Shown here in pieces: positions 10,482 through 20,270 of a stretch of DNA of 64,000 nt. Numbering within the stretch: position 1 is the first letter of the stretch; each line of letters starts with the position of its first letter. Source of the DNA: JALYGY01 sp963800975 (GTDB lineage: Bacteria; Actinomycetota; Rubrobacteria; Rubrobacterales; Rubrobacteraceae); contig CAWDDB010000014.1 in the NCBI GenBank assembly GCA_963800975.1, forward strand, positions 310,001 to 374,000, given 5' to 3'. The notes under the pieces are model-generated. The model made no database searches. It was given only the letters and a program-made list of their open reading frames with translations, and was not told the DNA's origin. The translations under genes were made by a program, and so were the position numbers.

Positions 10482-11401
10482 ACCGTCCCCTCCGAGCGCA
10501 GCAGCCGCCTGTAGCCCACCGTCAGGAGCAGGCTTATGGCGAGCATGATCACGGCGAGTACTGCCCCGCCCGCCAGGCTGAACTGGCCGAAGATGACGTT
10601 GTAGGTGCGCAGCGCGAGCACCTCCGTGGCCTGGCCCGGCCCACCTCCCGTAAGCGGCAGTATCATGTCGAAGGTGTTGAGGGTCGAGATCGTGATCAGG
10701 ATGACGTTGATCATGAGTATCGGCCTGAGCTGCGGGATCGTGATGTACCAGAAGGACTGCAGGACGTTCGCGCCGTCCACCTCGGCCGCCTCGTAGAGCT
10801 CGTCCGGGATGGACTGCAGGCCCGCGTACTGCAGGATCATGCTGAAGGCCGTCCCCCGCCACACGTTGGCGATGACTATCGACATGAGGGCCAGGCTTGG
10901 GTTCGAGAGCCAGGCGACGGTGCCGATCCCGACCGTCGCGAGCAGGAGGTTGGCCAGGCCGTAGCTGGCCTCGTTCAACACTATGGCCCACACTATCCCG
11001 ATCACGACGCCTGGCATGACCCAGGCCGAGAGGATGATCGAGCGCATAAAGACCATGCCGGGCAGCCGCCGCCTGCGGGCCCTGTTGGCCGCGACCGCGA
11101 TCACGAGCCCGAGCGCCAGCTGCAGCACGACGCTCGCGAGCACGAAGATCGCGGTGGTCCTTATCACCTTGTACAGCACCGGCTCCCTGAGAACCTGAAC
11201 GTAGGTCCTCAGGGTGTACTCGTAGTCCGCCTGCAACAGGCTGGCGTTGGTGACGCTGAAGCGCAGGACCTCGAAGGCCGGGTAGAGGTAGAACAGCGTT
11301 ACGATGGCCAGAAGCGGCGCCATCCACAGCGTGGGCCGATTCTCGCCGAGCAGACGCCGGGGCGAGAAGCCCCGTTTGGGGGCCGTTGTCGTCTCCTGCA
11401 T
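10478..11401 (-). CDS. Carbohydrate ABC transporter permease, MalF type
   Basis: 307-residue CUT1 permease. A basic N-terminus is followed by a first membrane segment around MAPLLAIVTLFYLYPAF and five more hydrophobic stretches. The EAA loop ELYEAAEVDGANVLQSFWY is near residue 205. It pairs with the MalG-like protein to form the channel of a binding-protein-dependent sugar importer. Its ATG shares a base with the TAA of the binding-protein gene, and its own TGA overlaps the next start. This gives a strict order of binding protein, MalF-like, MalG-like, phosphatase, mannosidase in one transcript. Confidence 0.93.
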   Translation of the reverse strand: MQETTTAPKRGFSPRRLLGENRPTLWMAPLLAIVTLFYLYPAFEVLRFSVTNASLLQADYEYTLRTYVQVLREPVLYKVIRTTAIFVLASVVLQLALGLVIAVAANRARRRRLPGMVFMRSIILSAWVMPGVVIGIVWAIVLNEASYGLANLLLATVGIGTVAWLSNPSLALMSIVIANVWRGTAFSMILQYAGLQSIPDELYEAAEVDGANVLQSFWYITIPQLRPILMINVILITISTLNTFDMILPLTGGGPGQATEVLALRTYNVIFGQFSLAGGAVLAVIMLAISLLLTVGYRRLLRSEGTV

Positions 11402-12726
11402 TACCTCTGCTGTTCCTCGTAGGCCGAGAGCGAGTTCTGGTACGCCTCGTCGAGGGCTTCCTCCGGCGTCGCCTCACCCGTGAGGACGGTGCCGATGGCG
11501 ATCTGGAGCTGGTTCGAGATCTCCGGGTAGACCGGCACGCCCGGCCTCGCCTCCCCCTCCTCCAGACCCTTGCTGAAAGTTTCGTAGATGGGATCTTCGA
11601 ACTTGGGCAGCTCGTTGAACAGGCTCTCCGAGGTCGGGAGCTGGCCCGTGACCTGGTTACCCTCGCCTATAAAGACTTCCTTCGTGAACTCCATGCACAT
11701 CTCGACCTTCTCGGGATCGTCGGAGAATGCGCCTAGGGTCCACCCGCCGGTGCCCGTCCGCTGGGGATCGTCCGGGTTCATGGTCGGGATGAAGGAGACC
11801 TCCCACTTCTTGAACTCCTCGGGCGGCAGGCTCTCCTCGAGCGGCGGGTACTGGAAGTCTCCGCCCTGGAACATCGCGACCGTGCCGGCCTGCGCCGCGG
11901 CCTCGAACTCGTCGTAGTTCTGTATCGTGGCCACCCGCTGCGGCGAGGCGCCGCCGTCCACGTTCTCCTTGAGGAACTCGAAAACGTTGAGCATGTACTC
12001 GCGGTTGGGATCCTCGCCGAAGATCGGCTTGCCTTCTTCGTCCACCAGCTCGCCGCCCTGGCTCCAGAAGTGGGCCAGGTTGTCGAATGTCGTGCCCTCC
12101 CAGCGCCCGCCATTGAACAGATAGCCGTCCACGTCCGGGTTCTTCTGCTGGGCTTCCTTGGCGGCCTGCTGCAGCTCGTCCCACGTCCGCGGGGCCTCGG
12201 GGACCAGGTCGGTCCTGCGGTAGAGCAGCCGCAGGTCCGTAGCAAACCAGGCAGCGTACATCTTCCCGTCGTCACCGGTGACGACGTCGCGCACGAAGGG
12301 GAACAGGTCGGCCCTCTCCTGTTCCGTGAAGTACTCGTCTATCGGCTTCAGTGCGCCCTGGTCTATGAACTGCGGGACGACGAAGGAGTCGACGTTGGCG
12401 CAGTCCGGCGCCCGACCGACGCGCGCCGCCTCGAGCAGGCGCGCCTGCTCCTGGGTTGTCGCGTCGTCCGGGATGATCTTCAGCTCGAGCTTCCAGTCCG
12501 GGTGGTCCTCGGCGAATTTGGTGAAGGACTTCTCGAACCCGTCTGCCCAGCTCGGCGTGGCCGCCTGGTGGGTGTAGCTGTTGTTGAGCTGCACCGTCAT
12601 CGTGTTCGGGGCGTCCTCTTGCCCTATGCGATCTAGCGTCAGGACGCTGCTACCGCCTCCGCAGCCGGCCAGAACCCCGACCACGACGAGAACTACACCG
12701 ACGGACCGCAAGACCCCAGGCTTCAT
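11401..12726 (-). CDS. Extracellular sugar-binding lipoprotein of ABC importer
   Basis: 441-residue solute-binding protein (family 1). It has a lipoprotein signal: a basic start, a hydrophobic core and the lipobox VLAGC (C22), then a Gly/Ser linker. The body has the family features, including GALKPIDEYF near 135 and the internal FNGGRWEGT region near 210. It would be anchored outside the membrane and deliver an oligosaccharide to the two permeases. It is the first gene of the operon. The 12727-12995 region upstream contains one inverted repeat but no local LacI or ROK regulator, so control is by something encoded elsewhere. The substrate cannot be read from the sequence; the mannosidase suggests mannosides. 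Confidence 0.93.
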   Translation of the reverse strand: MKPGVLRSVGVVLVVVGVLAGCGGGSSVLTLDRIGQEDAPNTMTVQLNNSYTHQAATPSWADGFEKSFTKFAEDHPDWKLELKIIPDDATTQEQARLLEAARVGRAPDCANVDSFVVPQFIDQGALKPIDEYFTEQERADLFPFVRDVVTGDDGKMYAAWFATDLRLLYRRTDLVPEAPRTWDELQQAAKEAQQKNPDVDGYLFNGGRWEGTTFDNLAHFWSQGGELVDEEGKPIFGEDPNREYMLNVFEFLKENVDGGASPQRVATIQNYDEFEAAAQAGTVAMFQGGDFQYPPLEESLPPEEFKKWEVSFIPTMNPDDPQRTGTGGWTLGAFSDDPEKVEMCMEFTKEVFIGEGNQVTGQLPTSESLFNELPKFEDPIYETFSKGLEEGEARPGVPVYPEISNQLQIAIGTVLTGEATPEEALDEAYQNSLSAYEEQQR

Positions 12727-12852
12727 CCGGACTCCTCCTCACGACGAACGTGGCCGCGCTCGTAACCCACGCCGACCTTCATCGACACCCCTTCCCCTTC
12801 CAGCGTCACCACCGCTGTTCGCTTAACACTAGCGTAGCGGTCCGTGCGCATC

Positions 12853-12869
12853 AACACGTACCAGGTGTT
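12853..12869. promoter_or_regulatory. Inverted repeat between the sugar operon and the acyl-CoA synthetase gene
   Basis: AACACGTACCAGGTGTT has 5-bp arms (AACAC/GTGTT) around a 7-nt centre. It lies 127 bp upstream of the binding-protein start and 127 bp upstream of the synthetase start, in the shared divergent promoter region. It is a possible operator, but short arms like these also occur by chance. Confidence 0.25.
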
Positions 12870-12995
12870 TCCGGCGCAGATCGTCGGTCTCTGCCCCCGC
12901 CCAGGGAGTCTAGAGTTCGAAAGAATCGGGAACAACAATAGAAGAACTGTGCTGTAATTCGGGTGCGCGATAGGATCGATGGAAGGAGCATTCTG

Positions 12996-14567
12996 GTGAG
13001 TGAGAAGGTCTACCGCAGCGAGCTTACGCCGGTCGATTTTTTGAGGCGGAGCGCTTACATGTTCCCCGACAAGACCGCCGTGGTGTACGGGGACAGGCGC
13101 TACACCTACGCGGAGCTGCAGGAGAGGGTGAACCGCCTCGCCTCGCGCCTGCGCGAGTCCGGCCTCCAGAAGGGAGACCGGGTCGCCTTCCTTTGCCCCA
13201 ACACCCCGCCCATGCTGGAGGGCCACTTCGGGGTGCCGGCGGCCGGGCAGGTGCTCGTCGCCATAAATACGCGCCTCGGCAAGGACGAGGTCTCGTACAT
13301 CGTCGAGCACTCCGGGGCGAAGATGGTCTTCGTCGACGCCGAGCTCGAGCACCTGCTTGAGGACGTCGGGGACGTCGAGATCGTGCGCATCGAAGACACC
13401 GGCGAGGAAGGCGACCCCTACGAAGAGTACCTCGCCGAAGGCTCGCCAGAAGAAGTGCCCAGCGTCCTCGAGGACGAGGAAGAGACCATCTCCATAAACT
13501 ACACGTCGGGGACGACGGGGCGTCCGAAGGGCGTCATGTACACGCACCGCGGGGCGTACCTCAGCGCGCTCGGGAACGTCGTCGAGATCGGCATGGGCTA
13601 CCAGACCAGGTACCTGTGGACGCTCCCGATGTTCCACTGCAACGGGTGGACCTATCCCTGGGCCGTCACGTCCGTGGCCGCGACGCACGTGTGCCTGAGA
13701 AAGGTCGAGCCGGCCAGGATCTGGGAGCTCTTCGAGGACGAGGAGATCACGCACTACTGCGCCGCCCCGACTGTCCAGATCGGGATCGTCAACGACGACA
13801 ACGCCCACGAGCTGGACCGCGAGGTCACTGCCGCCATCGCCGGGGCACCGCCCTCCCCCACCCTGCTCGAGGGCTTGCTCGGGCTCAACATACGACCCCT
13901 GCACATCTACGGGCTCACGGAGACATACGGACCCATAACCACCAGCGGCATCCACCCTGAGTGGGAGGACCTGGAGATCGAGGAGCGGGCCCGGCTGATG
14001 GCGCGCCAGGGACAGGGCTACTCCACCTCCGACCTGGTGCGGGTGGTGGACGAGAACATGAACGACGTCGAGCGCGACGGCGAGACGCTCGGCGAGATCG
14101 TGATGCACGGCAACATGGTCGCCAAGGGTTACTTCGAGAACGAAGAAGCCACAAAGGAGTCGTTCGAGGGCGGCTGGTACCACTCCGGCGACGTGGCTGT
14201 GTGGCACCCCGACGGGTACATCGAGATCCGGGACCGCAGCAAGGACATTATCGTCTCGGGCGGCGAGAACATCTCCACTATCGAGGTGGAGCAGGCCGTG
14301 CAGAGGCACCCCGCGGTTATGGAGGCCGCCGTCGTTGCCATTCCCGACGAGAAGTGGGGCGAACGGCCCAAGGCCTTTGTCGTGCTCAAAAGAGGAAAGG
14401 ACGCGACGGAGCAGGAGATAATAGACTTCTGCAAGGAGAGCATAGCCCGCTTCAAGGCACCGGCCGCCGTCGAGTTCGGCGAGCTTCCCAAGACCTCGAC
14501 AGGCAAGGTCCAGAAGTTCGTCTTGCGAGACAAGGAGTGGGCCGGTCAGGAGAAGCAGGTAAATTAA
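12996..14567 (+). CDS. AMP-forming acyl-CoA synthetase (medium-chain/FadD-like)
   Basis: 523-residue adenylate-forming enzyme that activates a carboxylic acid with ATP and then makes the CoA thioester. The P-loop-like motif YTSGTTGRPKGV is at about 169-180, the A5 motif YGLTETYGP at about 303, the GWYHSGD motif near 395 and the C-terminal hinge DRSKDIIVSGGENIS near 417. The catalytic lysine motif PKTSTGKVQKF is near the end. The start is GTG 12996, 7 nt after AAGGAG; an upstream GTG-type extension has no ribosome site. The length and motifs suit the fatty-acyl or short-chain acyl-CoA synthetase group used in beta-oxidation. It heads a rightward cluster with a PhzF-like protein and a crotonase, so its acid substrate may be unusual. 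Confidence 0.92.
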   Translation: MSEKVYRSELTPVDFLRRSAYMFPDKTAVVYGDRRYTYAELQERVNRLASRLRESGLQKGDRVAFLCPNTPPMLEGHFGVPAAGQVLVAINTRLGKDEVSYIVEHSGAKMVFVDAELEHLLEDVGDVEIVRIEDTGEEGDPYEEYLAEGSPEEVPSVLEDEEETISINYTSGTTGRPKGVMYTHRGAYLSALGNVVEIGMGYQTRYLWTLPMFHCNGWTYPWAVTSVAATHVCLRKVEPARIWELFEDEEITHYCAAPTVQIGIVNDDNAHELDREVTAAIAGAPPSPTLLEGLLGLNIRPLHIYGLTETYGPITTSGIHPEWEDLEIEERARLMARQGQGYSTSDLVRVVDENMNDVERDGETLGEIVMHGNMVAKGYFENEEATKESFEGGWYHSGDVAVWHPDGYIEIRDRSKDIIVSGGENISTIEVEQAVQRHPAVMEAAVVAIPDEKWGERPKAFVVLKRGKDATEQEIIDFCKESIARFKAPAAVEFGELPKTSTGKVQKFVLRDKEWAGQEKQVN

Positions 14568-14629
14568 AGGTCCCTGGCCTCGGGTTTCGGGTCAGTGGCT
14601 GCGACGGGTTCGCTCGTGAAAGGGTCGGT

Positions 14630-15298
14630 TTGGCTCGGCTTCATGTGTTGAAGGTCTTTGTCGGCGAAGGGGGCGCCGGGGGGAATCCGCTCGGCGTGTT
14701 CCTCGAAGGCGGCGAGGTGCCGGAGCGCGATCGCCAGGCGGTCGCGGCCGACCTCGGTTTCTCCGAGACGGTCTTCGTCGATGATGCAAGCGAGGGGCGC
14801 CTGCGCATCTTTACGCCGGGTACGGAGCTTCCGTTCGCCGGGCATCCGCTGGTCGGCACCGGCTGGCTCCTCGCGCGGGAGGGATTCGAGGTCGCGACGT
14901 TGCGTCCGCCGGCAGGCGAGGTGACGGTCAGGCTCGGGGACGGGATGACGTTCATCACGGGACGTCCGGAGTGGGCGCCGGAGTTCGAGGAGATCGAGCT
15001 CGGTTCTCCCCAAGGTGTGGAGGCGCTCTCGGGCCCACCCCAGGGCTACGACCTCGTCGGGGTGTGGGCCTGGGAGGACGAAGAGGCCGGCCGCGTGCGC
15101 GTGCGGGTGTTCGCGCCGCGGGTTGGCGTGGATGAGGACGAGGCCACGGGAGCGCACGCCGTGCGTCTGGCAGCGACGCTGGGGCGCCCCATCACGATCC
15201 GACAGGGCGAAGGCTCCCTGATCCTGGCAGAGCCAAGAGACGACGGAACGGTCGAGATCGGCGGCCGCACAGAGCTAGTCGAGGTGCGCGAGTACTGA
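14630..15298 (+). CDS. PhzF-family isomerase-like protein
   Basis: 222-residue protein of the diaminopimelate-epimerase-like fold. The motif DLGFSETVFV places the conserved acid at E46, equivalent to E45 of PhzF. The family's TELPFAGHPLVG motif follows, and a second conserved acidic/Gly region, GVDEDEATGAHA, is near the C-terminus. The start is taken as TTG 14630, 5 nt after AAAGGG, because the sequence from there (ARLHVLKVFVGEGGAGGNPL) matches the family N-terminus. The protein is shorter than the usual 260-300 residues, mainly in the linker between the two lobes. Most PhzF homologues have no known substrate. It sits between the acyl-CoA synthetase and crotonase genes, 13 bp from the latter. 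Confidence 0.85.
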   Translation: MARLHVLKVFVGEGGAGGNPLGVFLEGGEVPERDRQAVAADLGFSETVFVDDASEGRLRIFTPGTELPFAGHPLVGTGWLLAREGFEVATLRPPAGEVTVRLGDGMTFITGRPEWAPEFEEIELGSPQGVEALSGPPQGYDLVGVWAWEDEEAGRVRVRVFAPRVGVDEDEATGAHAVRLAATLGRPITIRQGEGSLILAEPRDDGTVEIGGRTELVEVREY

Positions 15299-15311
15299 GG
15301 AGGACGATCCC

Positions 15312-16106
15312 ATGATCGATGCAGAACAGAGAACCTACGAGCACATACTATTCGAGGCGGACGGACCGATAGCCCGCATCACGATGAACCGTCCCAAAAA
15401 GCGAAACGCGCTTTCGTTGGATCACATGCGGGAGCTCAATGACTGTCTGGAAGCCATAGGCGAGGCAAGGGAAGCGCAAGTCGTGATCCTGGCCGGGAAC
15501 GGGCCGGCGTTCAGCGCAGGCCACGACCTATCCGAGATGATCGGGCGCGACCCCGCGACCTACAGGCTCATCTTCGACGTCTGCTGTGAGCTGATGGAGA
15601 AGATACAGGCCATCCCCCAGCCGGTGATCGCGATGGTCCACGGCATCGCCACGGCCGCCGGCTGCCAGCTCGCCGCCACCTGCGATCTCGTCGTCGCCGC
15701 GGAGGAGGCGCGCTTCGCCACGCCAGGGGTCAAGATCGGGCTGTTCTGCTCCACCCCGATGGTCGCCCTCTCGCGCGCGATCGGGCAGAAGAAGGCGATG
15801 GAGATGCTGCTTACGGGCGCCTTCATCTCGGCCGATGAGGCTCTGGCCGAGGGGCTTGTCAACAAGGTCGTCCCGGCGGCGGAGGTGGACGCGGAGACGC
15901 GGCGTCTGGCGGAGAAGATCTGCGAGTCGAGCCCGCTCGTCGTGGGCGTTGGCAAGCAGGCCTTCTACCGCCAGGTCGAGATGCCGGTCGAGCAAGCGTA
16001 CGCGTACACGAAGGAGATCATGTCCTTCAACGCCTCCTTCGCCGACGCTCAGGAGGGGATGGGCGCCTTTCTGGAGAAGCGCAAGCCGGAGTGGAAGGGC
16101 AGGTAG
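15312..16106 (+). CDS. Enoyl-CoA hydratase/isomerase family protein, ECHDC3-like
   Basis: 264-residue crotonase-fold protein with a GAGGAGG site before the ATG. The CoA/oxyanion-hole motifs are present (AFSAGHDLSEM at about 66 and GIATAAGCQLAATCD at about 115). However, both glutamates used by true hydratases appear to be replaced: the residue in GCxLA is Q, and the PExxLG motif reads PGVKIG. The run ATPGVKIGLFCSTPMVALSR resembles the ECHDC3 subgroup, whose reaction is unsettled. It would therefore not be expected to act as a normal beta-oxidation hydratase. The neighbours are an acyl-CoA synthetase, a PhzF-like gene and a ClpS-like gene in the same reading frame just after its TAG. Confidence 0.9.
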   Translation: MIDAEQRTYEHILFEADGPIARITMNRPKKRNALSLDHMRELNDCLEAIGEAREAQVVILAGNGPAFSAGHDLSEMIGRDPATYRLIFDVCCELMEKIQAIPQPVIAMVHGIATAAGCQLAATCDLVVAAEEARFATPGVKIGLFCSTPMVALSRAIGQKKAMEMLLTGAFISADEALAEGLVNKVVPAAEVDAETRRLAEKICESSPLVVGVGKQAFYRQVEMPVEQAYAYTKEIMSFNASFADAQEGMGAFLEKRKPEWKGR

Positions 16107-16109
16107 CCC

Positions 16110-16430
16110 ACGAGCACCATCGCGCAGCCCCGGGAGGAGACGAGGCGGCTGACGGAAGGCCTGCCGCCCTACAACGTCGTCCTGCTCGACGACAACGACC
16201 ACAGCTACGAGTACGTGATCTTCATGCTCAAGAAGATTTTCGGGCATCCCGTCAAGAAGGCATACAAGCTGGCGGTTGAGGTGGACACCAACGGCCGGGT
16301 CGTGGTCGCGACCACACACCTGGAGGAGGCGGAGCTGAAGCGGGACCAGATCCTGGCCTTCGGCCCAGACCCCCTTATCCCGCGCTGCAAGGGCTCCATG
16401 TCCGCGACCGTGGAACCGGCGGACTCCTGA
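16110..16430 (+). CDS. clpS: ClpS-like adaptor, apparently starting at ACG
   Basis: About 106 residues of the ClpS fold: PPYNVVLLDDNDHSYEYVI at about 20, the KAYKLAVEVDTNGRVVV segment and the AELKRDQILAFG helix. It ends with the PRCKGSMSATVEPA tail of a ClpS subgroup found outside the classical ClpA operons. ClpS delivers N-degron substrates to ClpAP/ClpCP. The frame opens directly after the crotonase TAG, and the only family-like N-terminus reads (ACG)STIAQPREETRRL. There is no ATG, GTG or TTG before GTG 16215, which would remove the core of the domain. AAGGGCAGG lies 6 nt before the ACG. Either ACG is used, or the ATG was lost by mutation or misread. It ends one base from the convergent GH13 gene. 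Confidence 0.75.
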   Translation, partial: TSTIAQPREETRRLTEGLPPYNVVLLDDNDHSYEYVIFMLKKIFGHPVKKAYKLAVEVDTNGRVVVATTHLEEAELKRDQILAFGPDPLIPRCKGSMSATVEPADS

Positions 16431-16431
16431 C

Positions 16432-18027
<1,596 letters not shown>

Positions 18028-19284
18028 CTACGAACCTTCCGGCGCGAGCCTGATGATACGGTCGTCTGCGTCGCTCACCGGGCTGCCGTAGCCGTCGAGG
18101 TTGCTCGTCGTGACCCACAGGGAGCCATCGGGGGCCTGCACAACGTTCCTGATCCTCCCGAGATCGTCCCTTAGCAGCTCGTCCCTGCCTATCACCCTTC
18201 CGTCGGGTCCGAGCTCGAGCCTCCACAACCGCTGCCCCCTGAGAGCGGCGACGAAGAGGTCATCCTCCCACTGCGGGATCTTGCCGTCCTTCAGTATCTC
18301 CGCCCCGCTCGGGGACGCCTCGCTGGTCGGCCACGTCGTTACTGGGTTCACGTAGCCAGCCGCCTCCGCTTCCTCGCCGCCCGCGCCTTCGAACTCGGGC
18401 CATCCGTAGTTCTCGCCCGGCCTTACGAGGTTGACCTCGTCGAACGCGTCCTGCCCGAACTCCGAGGCGTAGAGACGGCCCTTCCTGTCCCAGGCGAGCC
18501 CCTCGACGTTGCGGTGTCCGTAGGAATAGACGGGGCTGTTCGGGAAGGGGTTGTCATCTGGTACGCTCCCATCCGGCTCCAGGCGAAGGATCTTGCCACC
18601 CAGGGACGCGCGGTCCTGGGAGTTCGACGGGTCGCCCGCGTCGCCCGTCGCGACGTAGAGCTTCCCGTCGGGACCAAATGCGATGCGGCCGCCGTCGTGG
18701 TAGGTGTTGAACGGTATGCCGGTCAGGATCGGCTGCGGCTCCTCGCCGAGCCTGAACCGCACGACCCGGTTGTCCTCACCCGTGGTGTAGTACGCGTAGA
18801 CGTAGCCATCGCGCTCGTAGTCGGGAGAGACGGCAAGCCCCAGGCTCCCGCCCTCGCCGTACCCAGACGTAGGCAGGGTCTGCACCTCTCGGACGTTCCC
18901 CGAAGCGTCCATCCTTAGCAGACGCCCCGAGTCGCGCTCGGTGAACAGGGCGTCGCCGTTCGGTAGGAACGCGAACCCCCACGGTACCGCGAGGTTCGTG
19001 GCGATGACGGTTCGCTCCACCTCGACCGGACCGGTGGCTTCCCGCGTTCGCAGGTTCGCATCCTTCGGCTCGGGTTCTTTGGAGCCCGACCTCTCGGCTG
19101 TCCTCTCCTCCGTCGTCGCCTGCGCGACGCTTGTCTCGTCCTGCGTCCGCTCGGTCTGGCGCGGCTCGTCCCCCTGAGACGAGGATTCCGAGGACGATCC
19201 CGCGTTCGCGCCGCACGCGACGCAGCACAGGACGAGGATCAGGGCGAGCGCCGCAGGGTGCGCTCGCGCGATGCGGTTCGGCAA
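18028..19284 (-). CDS. PQQ-dependent sugar dehydrogenase-like lipoprotein
   Basis: 418-residue secreted beta-propeller of the glucose/sorbosone dehydrogenase family (Gdh-B/Asd type). The lipobox VLCCVAC lies at about 18-24, then a Ser/Glu/Thr-rich linker to about 85 keeps the domain away from the membrane. The propeller has the conserved motifs VPWGFAFLPNGDALFTERDSG near 100, GEGGSLGLAVSPDY, a HDGGRIAFGPDGKLYVATGD motif near 195, and YGHRNVEGLAWD. These motifs carry the catalytic His and the PQQ/Ca2+ contacts in soluble glucose dehydrogenases. It oxidises aldose C1 in characterised members; many homologues have no proven substrate. It shares an operon with the alpha-glucosidase, fitting extracellular oxidation plus internal hydrolysis of glucosides. 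Confidence 0.9.
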   Translation of the reverse strand: MPNRIARAHPAALALILVLCCVACGANAGSSSESSSQGDEPRQTERTQDETSVAQATTEERTAERSGSKEPEPKDANLRTREATGPVEVERTVIATNLAVPWGFAFLPNGDALFTERDSGRLLRMDASGNVREVQTLPTSGYGEGGSLGLAVSPDYERDGYVYAYYTTGEDNRVVRFRLGEEPQPILTGIPFNTYHDGGRIAFGPDGKLYVATGDAGDPSNSQDRASLGGKILRLEPDGSVPDDNPFPNSPVYSYGHRNVEGLAWDRKGRLYASEFGQDAFDEVNLVRPGENYGWPEFEGAGGEEAEAAGYVNPVTTWPTSEASPSGAEILKDGKIPQWEDDLFVAALRGQRLWRLELGPDGRVIGRDELLRDDLGRIRNVVQAPDGSLWVTTSNLDGYGSPVSDADDRIIRLAPEGS

Positions 19285-19363
19285 GGCGTAACCCTTCTTC
19301 GAGAGACCAGGTCGACAACCCGCCGATTATATGACGGCGTTCTCGATTTTGGCCCAACGATTC

Positions 19364-19391
19364 GTAGGGGCGCTTCGCGAGGCGCCCCTAC
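19364..19391. repeat. Intergenic palindrome, repeat family copy 1
   Basis: GTAGGGGCGC and GCGCCCCTAC form a perfect 10-bp stem around an 8-nt loop. It lies 80 bp upstream of the dehydrogenase start and just past the VOC stop at 19418. Two related palindromes are at 22593 and 47652. There is no T tract, so it is either a repeat element or a weak terminator for the VOC gene. Confidence 0.7.
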
Positions 19392-19417
19392 ACGGTCATC
19401 ACCCCGCACCGACGGTA

Positions 19418-20188
19418 TCAGTCGTCCGTCTCGCCCTCGAAGACCGCGAACGCCGCACCCTGGGGGTCCGTCAGGATCGCGATACGGCCCGCTCCAGGCT
19501 CCATCGGCCCCGCCATGACTTCGCCGCCAAGCTCCCGCGCCTTCGCAGCCGCATCATCGCACGAGGAGACGGTGAAGTATGGCAGCCAGAACGAGGGCGC
19601 GTCGCCTTGCTGCTCCGTCATCGGCATGATGCCACCGTTGGATCTGCCGGCGTTGTTGATAACGACATAGGCCAGCCTCTCGTCGTCCATCTGGCCGTCC
19701 ATCTCCCATCCGAATAGCTCGGCATAGAAGGCCGCCATCTTTTCTGGCTCGCGGGTATTGAGCTCGTTCCAGGTCATGCAGCCAGGGTCGTTGACCCTGC
19801 CCGCGCCGATGTGCGCCCGCGGCTGCCAGACGCAGAGCACGGCCCCGCTCGGGTCGGCGAACACCGCCATGCGACCGGATTCCATCACATCGAATGGTTC
19901 CTCGAACACGGTGGCACCCAGCTGCCTCGCCTTCGCGGTGGTCTCGTCGGCGCTCGCAACGGTGACGTAATTGTTCCAGTGCCCGGGCCGTTCATCTTGC
20001 TGGACGATCGCCGCCACCTCGTCGCCCTGAACACTGCACATCGTGTATACGCCACCGCCCGGGATCTCGCTGTCCTCGAAGTCCCATCCGAACAGTCCTC
20101 CGTAGAAGGCCTTGGCCCCGTCAGCGTCGCTCGTCGACAGGTCCATCCAGCTGAACGTTCCCGGTTCGTGGCGTTCTCTCTTCCCCAT
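19418..20188 (-). CDS. Tandem VOC-domain protein (glyoxalase/bleomycin-resistance fold)
   Basis: 256-residue protein made of two vicinal-oxygen-chelate modules, about 8-125 and 133-255. Each begins with the same pattern (GTFSWMDLSTSDADGAKAFY and GCMTWNELNTREPEKMAAFY), followed by an LFGW motif. Each ends with a PxGA(V/A) strand (DPSGAVLCVWQ and DPQGAAFAVFE). The arrangement matches the actinobacterial CFP30B-like proteins, for which no enzyme activity is firmly known. A strong AAGGAGG site precedes the ATG. It is a single gene, diverging from the membrane-protein gene at 20271. Confidence 0.9.
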   Translation of the reverse strand: MGKRERHEPGTFSWMDLSTSDADGAKAFYGGLFGWDFEDSEIPGGGVYTMCSVQGDEVAAIVQQDERPGHWNNYVTVASADETTAKARQLGATVFEEPFDVMESGRMAVFADPSGAVLCVWQPRAHIGAGRVNDPGCMTWNELNTREPEKMAAFYAELFGWEMDGQMDDERLAYVVINNAGRSNGGIMPMTEQQGDAPSFWLPYFTVSSCDDAAAKARELGGEVMAGPMEPGAGRIAILTDPQGAAFAVFEGETDD

Positions 20189-20270
20189 CCGCTCCTCCTT
20201 CTTGTCGGTTTCCGACCGGTTGGAGACCGCCCCGTAAGTCTACGATGACGCTCCTTTATCCCAAGTAGCA

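Noticed and set aside
9636..11477. A 613-codon frame containing the second permease.
   Set aside because: The first half is a shadow of the MalF-like gene; the real start is the coupled ATG at 10481.
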